A DNA stretch of 7,980 nucleotides. Origin: Flavobacteriales bacterium. Lineage in GTDB: Bacteria; Bacteroidota; Bacteroidia; Flavobacteriales_D; Sanyastnellaceae. The notes beneath the pieces were generated by a model. The model ran no database searches, had not been told where the DNA came from, and saw nothing but the letters and a program-made list of their open reading frames with translations. This document shows positions 4,817 to 7,980 of the stretch, in pieces. Location of the stretch: contig DQKQ01000076.1 of assembly GCA_015660615.1 (NCBI GenBank), forward strand, positions 1 through 7,980. The letters run 5' to 3'. The translations under genes and the position numbers were made by a program. Positions within the stretch are counted from its first letter, which is position 1, and every line of letters starts with the position of its first letter.

Positions 4817-5335
4817 ATGGCAGAATACAAAAATAACGAACTATGTGAATTTATCTACAATATAACTGCTGTAGAAAAAGTTGTTGATGGCGATACTATT
4901 GATGCAATTTTTGATTTGGGTTTCGATGTGCGGATATGCAACAGAATTCGTTTGCTAGGAATCGACACACCGGAGTCAAGGACAAGGCACAAGAACGAAA
5001 AGGTCTATGGCAAGTTAGCTAAAGAGGCCCTGAAGTCATGGGTGCATTGGGCAATTATGTCAGACAGAGATGATATTGAAATCCAGTGTAGATGTCCAGA
5101 GTCAGATAGCCGGGGTAAGTTCGGTAGAGTATTAGGTGAACTTTGGATAAACTGCACAGAAGACGGACATGAGTTTAACGGATGGACAAATATAAATCAA
5201 TGGTTGTGTGAGAATGGCCATGCTGTAGGTTATACTGGACAGAACAAAGCAGATGTTGCTGACCAACATTGGGCAAATAGAGAATACTTAGCGGAACAAG
5301 GAATTCAACCTGTGCTACAATGGGATGAGGATTAA
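4817..5335 (+). CDS. Staphylococcal-nuclease-like (thermonuclease family) endonuclease
   Basis: 172 aa. SNase-fold motifs are clear: VEKVVDGDTIDA (19-30), with D26 matching staphylococcal D21; RIRLLGIDTPES (43-54), with R45, D50, T51 and E53 matching R35, D40, T41 and E43 in exact spacing; and GKFGRVLGELW (100-110), with R104 matching R87. All catalytic and calcium-binding residues are therefore present. The family hydrolyses DNA and RNA with Ca2+. There is no signal peptide, so it should act in the host cytoplasm, probably to break down host DNA or in phage DNA metabolism. A long insert (about 112-127, CTEDGHEFNGWTNINQ) precedes the conserved helix WLCENGHAVGYTG. ATG 4817 follows the previous stop directly, with GGAG at 4809-4812. 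The next gene starts three bases after its stop. Confidence 0.92.
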   Translation: MAEYKNNELCEFIYNITAVEKVVDGDTIDAIFDLGFDVRICNRIRLLGIDTPESRTRHKNEKVYGKLAKEALKSWVHWAIMSDRDDIEIQCRCPESDSRGKFGRVLGELWINCTEDGHEFNGWTNINQWLCENGHAVGYTGQNKADVADQHWANREYLAEQGIQPVLQWDED

Positions 5336-5338
5336 TAT

Positions 5339-5734
5339 ATGGCCATAAAGATTCCAGCTAATTTAAAATCAAGCAGAAAAGAAAGACAGGGTGATGGCAA
5401 AGTGAATACTGCTGTTGAAATGATTGACGCCTCGGAAGAGACATTGTGGGAGAAAAATCCATTGGAAGCTTTAAAATATGAACGGATAGAAACTAGAAAG
5501 AAGATGAATTGGATGGCAAGATTTACACTGTCTCTAATCATTTCTTTGACATTTTTGATTTTATTATACTTATTATTTTTTACAGATCTTAAAGATGGTC
5601 ATCGCGACTTAATCAATATTTTGGTTGGAGCTTATGTCGGTGTTCTGGCTAAGTCAACGGATTACTGGTTCAAGGATAAAGAAGATGCTGAAGATAAAGA
5701 ATCAGCAGCATTAAACGGAAATGGAGACAAATAA
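5339..5734 (+). CDS. Membrane protein, holin-like candidate
   Basis: 131 aa, with GAGG at 5327-5330, eight bases before ATG. Residues 1-58 are hydrophilic and basic to acidic (KSSRKERQGDGK, EERIETRKK-type charge). A strong transmembrane helix follows at about 62-81 (FTLSLIISLTFLILLYLLFF). After a short charged loop (DLKDGHRD) there is a second, weaker hydrophobic stretch at 91-105 (LINILVGAYVGVLAK) leading to STDYWF. The tail (111-131) is highly charged. From general knowledge, the GAYVGVLAKSTDYWF pattern occurs in small phage membrane proteins, some called holins, and two spans with a charged tail fit that idea. The evidence for lysis is indirect, however, and the hydrolase lies 2.4 kb away. 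It shares one base with the next gene (TAATG). Confidence 0.75.
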   Translation: MAIKIPANLKSSRKERQGDGKVNTAVEMIDASEETLWEKNPLEALKYERIETRKKMNWMARFTLSLIISLTFLILLYLLFFTDLKDGHRDLINILVGAYVGVLAKSTDYWFKDKEDAEDKESAALNGNGDK

Positions 5735-6117
5735 TGGCTGATTTTAATGACTTCGGGTTCAGTACAGTAAGTGCTGATGAATACGAAGCACAGCAAACGA
5801 CACAAGTTGATACAGCTAAAGAAGCAGTTGGAGTTGCTACGGCGAGTATTACACCAGAACTGGAAAAGATTGGTTCAAAGATTTCTAGTTTGACTGATAG
5901 TATGAGAATTCTTAGCGATGAAATGACTGATCGTAAAGAAGAACTTAATGATAAATGGGGCACTAGAATGAATGAAGTTGAGGCGTTGATACTTCCACTT
6001 CTGCAGAATCTTGCTAAAGATGGTGACCAGAGAGAGTGGATTCGTTGGCCCGGAAGGACTGATATTCTGAATGCTCAAATAGATAAAATTAAAACAGTGA
6101 CACGCGGAGAATTCTGA
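5734..6117 (+). CDS. Coiled-coil protein conserved in T4-like phages, unknown function
   Basis: 127 aa. The ATG at 5734 overlaps the previous stop by one base, with GGAG at 5723-5726. It opens with an acidic, flexible stretch (MADFNDFGFSTVSADEYEAQQ). A long helical region at about 24-95 has heptad-like spacing (ELEKIGSKISSLTDSMRILSDEMTDRKEELNDKWGTRMNEVEALILPLLQNL), probably a coiled coil. The end, GDQREWIRWPGRTDILNAQIDKIKTVTRG (97-125), resembles the W-P-x-R C-terminal pattern of hypothetical proteins in T4-like marine phages that often sit beside structural genes. It could be a minor virion or chaperone protein, but nothing here proves it. Translational overlap with the membrane protein upstream suggests linked roles. 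Confidence 0.75.
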   Translation: MADFNDFGFSTVSADEYEAQQTTQVDTAKEAVGVATASITPELEKIGSKISSLTDSMRILSDEMTDRKEELNDKWGTRMNEVEALILPLLQNLAKDGDQREWIRWPGRTDILNAQIDKIKTVTRGEF

Positions 6118-6151
6118 TGGAGTATGAGAAACAAAGCTTGATAAACAGATA

Positions 6152-6180
6152 TTGACAATTTGGTATATTGGTGTTATAAT
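6152..6180 (+). promoter_or_regulatory. Consensus sigma70 promoter with extended -10, ahead of iscU
   Basis: TTGACA (6152-6157), a 17-bp spacer, and TATAAT (6175-6180) with TG one base upstream (TGT-TATAAT). It has the same perfect design as the promoter at 2956-2984, including spacing and extended -10. Predicted start is near 6187, giving a leader of about 30 nt to the iscU ATG at 6218. I see no IscR-type operator that would give iron control. Confidence 0.88.
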
Positions 6181-6217
6181 AAGTATTGTAGTATTAATAT
6201 ATTTAACATGAGGAAAT

Positions 6218-6610
6218 ATGTCATATTCAGATAAAGTGCTGGAGCACTATAATGAACCAAAGAATGTTGGCTCGCTAGACATCAAATTAACTAATGTTGG
6301 GAGTGCCCTTGTCGGGGCCCCTGCCTGCGGTGATGTTATGAAGCTACAGATACAAGTGAATGAGGCAACTGGAATTATAGAAGATGCTAAATTTAAAACT
6401 TTTGGTTGCGGCAGTGCAATTGCAAGTTCTTCGTTGGCGACAGAGTGGGTCAAGGGTAAAACTATTGATGAGGCGACAACTATTAATCAAACAGATATTG
6501 TGGAAGAGCTTTCGCTTCCCCCGGTGAAAATTCATTGCTCGATCTTAGCAGAAGATGCAATCCATGCTGCCATCTGCGATTACAAATCCAAGAATAATAT
6601 CACGACATAA
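6218..6610 (+). CDS. iscU: IscU-type Fe-S cluster assembly scaffold
   Basis: 130 aa, with TGAGGA (6209-6214) before ATG. IscU receives sulfur from IscS and iron to build a [2Fe-2S] cluster, then passes it on with help of HscA/HscB. All key residues are present at E. coli positions or one off: C37 and D39 (GAPACGD), C64 (TFGCGSAIASSS), H106 and C107 (KIHCSILAEDAIHAAI), plus the HscA-binding LPPVK (100-104). The length matches bacterial IscU (128 aa), and long stretches appear identical to E. coli IscU as I recall it, so this is a complete and probably active host-derived gene, not a diverged relic. It stands alone, without iscS, iscA or hscAB here, so it would work with the host machinery. It has its own perfect promoter. 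The stop lies in the first copy of a direct repeat. Confidence 0.96.
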   Translation: MSYSDKVLEHYNEPKNVGSLDIKLTNVGSALVGAPACGDVMKLQIQVNEATGIIEDAKFKTFGCGSAIASSSLATEWVKGKTIDEATTINQTDIVEELSLPPVKIHCSILAEDAIHAAICDYKSKNNITT

Positions 6611-6630
6611 CACGACAAGTATCACGACAT
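6599..6630 (+). repeat. Direct repeat ATCACGACAT with three CACGACA units
   Basis: ATCACGACAT occurs at 6599-6608 and 6621-6630, and the core CACGACA also at 6611-6617, so there are three copies spaced 10 and 12 bp. The first copy holds the last sense codons and stop of iscU. The last overlaps the ATG of the next gene, where a Shine-Dalgarno would be expected but is missing. Confidence 0.8.
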
Positions 6631-7195
6631 GAAACAATTCAAAGAATACCTCTCAGAGTCAAGCCTATCAAGGATTATGACTCATATAACCAAGACAGAA
6701 AATTTTGGTGTAATGTCACCATTTAGAAAAGAGTTTTCTGATAAAGAAAATTTGGATCGTTATAAAGAACTCAAAGCGTTGGTCAGAGAAAAAGGCTATG
6801 GGTTTATTGAATTGAAAGGCGGCTATCAAGAAGAGACAGGTTTTGTAAATGAAAAATCTTTATTCATTCCTGATATTAAGAAGAAAGAAATGATTGAGTT
6901 GGGTAAAAAATATGATCAATTTTCAGTGATTATAAAAGACAAGAATGCTTTTGCGGAGATAGGAACAAATAAAAATGCAGGAATTAATTCTGTTCAGAAT
7001 TCATTTGATATTGGTGGACGCAATATTTCAGTAGATGATGTTGGTGATAAATTTAAGGATTTCTTTTCTCGTTTATTGAAAGGCTCTCATAAAGGAAAGA
7101 AATTCTTATTTAAAATGCAAGAGAAAGTAGAAACCAGTATGTATTATTATAAGAAACATGGGCCTGAATGGATAACGGTATACGAGGGCTTGTAG
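6629..7195 (+). CDS. Conserved phage protein of unknown function (DUF3293-like)
   Basis: 188 aa from ATG 6629, lacking a clear Shine-Dalgarno. It starts MKQFKEYLSESSLSRIM, the K-x-F-x-x-Y/F-L-x-E type N-terminus common in T4-like phage proteins. Recognisable blocks are FGVMSPFRKEFSDKENLDRYKELKALVREKGYGFIELKGGYQEETGFVNEKSLFIPDI (26-82), then a helix with IELGKKYDQFSVIIKDKNAFAEIGTN, a glycine-rich stretch, and the end WITVYEGL. The N-R-x-x-x-L ... GYGFIELKGGY ... EKSLFIPDI layout recalls DUF3293 and similar phage proteins, whose function is unknown. No membrane segment or catalytic motif stands out. It is co-oriented 18 bases behind iscU and may be transcribed from the iscU promoter. Confidence 0.8.
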   Translation: MKQFKEYLSESSLSRIMTHITKTENFGVMSPFRKEFSDKENLDRYKELKALVREKGYGFIELKGGYQEETGFVNEKSLFIPDIKKKEMIELGKKYDQFSVIIKDKNAFAEIGTNKNAGINSVQNSFDIGGRNISVDDVGDKFKDFFSRLLKGSHKGKKFLFKMQEKVETSMYYYKKHGPEWITVYEGL

Positions 7196-7229
7196 AGATA
7201 TTATTATTTAATTTTTAACTTATTATATT

Positions 7230-7790
7230 ATGACAAGTGAAGAAACCAAAAAAGAGGTAAGTAATCTGTATGATGCGGGTTATCACCTCTTGTTTGATGA
7301 CGTTGAGACTGGTTCTGCTCAGTCAGCTATTGAGTGGATTATGGAATCCAATCTAACCACAGAGAAAAAGCATAAAGAATTGACACTCGTAATATGCTCT
7401 CCCGGTGGAGATTTGTCCGCTGGGTTTGCGCTCATAGATGTTATGCGAGGTTCAGCTATTCCAATTAGAACTATTGGTCTAGGACTTATCGCATCCTGTG
7501 GATTACTACTATTCATTTCTGGAACAAAGGGCCGACGAATATTAACTCCTAACACAAGCATTTTAAGTCATCAGTTTAGCTGGGGAACTTGGGGAAAGGA
7601 GCATGAGTTATTTGCAGCTCAAAAGGAATTCGATTTGACGACTAAGCGAATGATTAAGCATTATAAAAAATGTACTGGATTGAATGATGAGCATATTCGC
7701 AAGTATCTTCTTCCACCGCAAGATGTGTGGTTGGATGCTAAGGAGGCTAAGAAACTAGGAATTTGTGATCAAGTAAAGGAACTCAAATAA
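7230..7790 (+). CDS. clpP: ClpP-like serine protease
   Basis: 186 aa, close to the usual ClpP length. The catalytic triad can be placed: S89 in GLIASCGLLLFISG, H114 in PNTSILSHQFSWG (25 residues later, as in E. coli ClpP), and D165 in PQDVWLDAKEAKKLGICD, aligned with E. coli RDRFLSAPEA. The oxyanion motif SPGGD (57-61) and TKGRRILTPN are also conserved. ClpP forms tetradecameric chambers fed by ClpX or ClpA. Phage relatives can mature head or other proteins, or act in host proteolysis; the motif is SCG where most ClpPs have SMG. It lies outside any visible head-gene cluster. The upstream 34 bases are very AT-rich with no Shine-Dalgarno. Its stop overlaps the next ATG (TAATG). The fold is secure; whether it pairs with host ClpX is not known. 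Confidence 0.88.
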   Translation: MTSEETKKEVSNLYDAGYHLLFDDVETGSAQSAIEWIMESNLTTEKKHKELTLVICSPGGDLSAGFALIDVMRGSAIPIRTIGLGLIASCGLLLFISGTKGRRILTPNTSILSHQFSWGTWGKEHELFAAQKEFDLTTKRMIKHYKKCTGLNDEHIRKYLLPPQDVWLDAKEAKKLGICDQVKELK

Positions 7791-7980
7791 TGTCATTACA
7801 AACTCAAACTTCAAGTGAATTTTATACAACGATTATAGCATTAGTTGAAAAAACTAAATTAAGTTACATGGATGCTGTTCTTCATTATTGTGATATGAAT
7901 GGAATGGAACCAGAGACTGCAGCCCAATTGGTGAATACCAAGATGAAGGCTCAGATTAGGGAAGAGGCTGAGATTCTTAA
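7790..7980 (+). CDS. gp33-like late-transcription co-activator (3' end outside the window)
   Basis: 63 codons are visible from ATG 7790, which shares one base with the clpP stop; AAAGGA lies at 7775-7780. The sequence SSEFYTTIIALVEKTKLSYMDAVLHYCDMNGMEPETAAQLVNTKMKAQIREEAEIL is fully helical. From memory it resembles the small 'late promoter transcription accessory protein' (gp33) of T4-like cyanophages and marine myoviruses: a helix, then SYMDAVLHYC, an acidic turn, and a second helix ending in R/K-x-E-x-E-A-x-x-L. gp33 binds the RNA polymerase flap and links it to the sliding clamp at TATAAATA promoters. The assignment is moderate because the end is missing and the family is short. It shares DMNGMEP with the protein at 2024-2332. 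Confidence 0.6.
   Translation, partial: MSLQTQTSSEFYTTIIALVEKTKLSYMDAVLHYCDMNGMEPETAAQLVNTKMKAQIREEAEIL

Noticed and set aside
6117..6155. 12-codon ORF just after the coiled-coil gene.
   Set aside because: Too short, no ribosome site of its own, and it overlaps the iscU promoter -35 box; likely chance.

Overview
The window looks like a piece of a T4-like (Tevenvirinae-related) marine myovirus genome, probably of a phage infecting a proteobacterium. All genes lie on the + strand, tightly packed, with stop/start overlaps (ATGA, TAATG, GTGA) and short intergenic gaps. The T4-type signals are a RNase H/FEN-type 5' exonuclease with all T4 metal ligands in register, perfect TATAAATA late-promoter boxes, and a probable gp33-type late-transcription co-activator at the right edge. 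The host guess rests on an IscU very like proteobacterial IscU and on a tmRNA of the permuted two-piece kind known from alphaproteobacteria, some betaproteobacteria and cyanobacteria. I cannot name the species.

Layout. 1-769: 3' part of a GT4-type glycosyltransferase. 766-2332: an overlapping run of RNase H, a conserved phage protein of unknown function and a small GTG-started protein. 2367-2954: a SleB-type cell-wall hydrolase with a signal peptide. 2956-2984: a perfect sigma70 promoter ahead of a small helical protein, an FmdB-like zinc ribbon and a PD-(D/E)XK exonuclease (to 4208). 4194-4571: the central find, a circularly permuted tmRNA gene. A T4 late promoter is followed by the acceptor half (T-arm, acceptor strand, CCA), a 107-nt intervening segment carrying a 28-codon membrane-peptide ORF with its own Shine-Dalgarno, and then the coding half with an in-frame tag ANNADYTRNYSYALAA-stop. 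4589-6117: a small unknown protein, a staphylococcal-nuclease-like protein, a membrane protein and a coiled-coil protein. 6152-6180: a second perfect sigma70 promoter, driving iscU (6218-6610). 6629-7195: a conserved phage protein. 7230-7790: a ClpP-like serine protease, then the 5' part of the gp33-like gene running off the window.

How they may work together (inference): the two nucleases and RNase H fit host DNA degradation and DNA replication or repair. The hydrolase and membrane protein may serve lysis. The ClpP-like protease, tmRNA and IscU are host-takeover or auxiliary functions: ribosome rescue with tagging of stalled peptides, proteolysis, and Fe-S cluster assembly. The two consensus sigma70 promoters suggest early transcription by unmodified host RNA polymerase. 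The TATAAATA box puts the tmRNA in the late, virion-producing phase.
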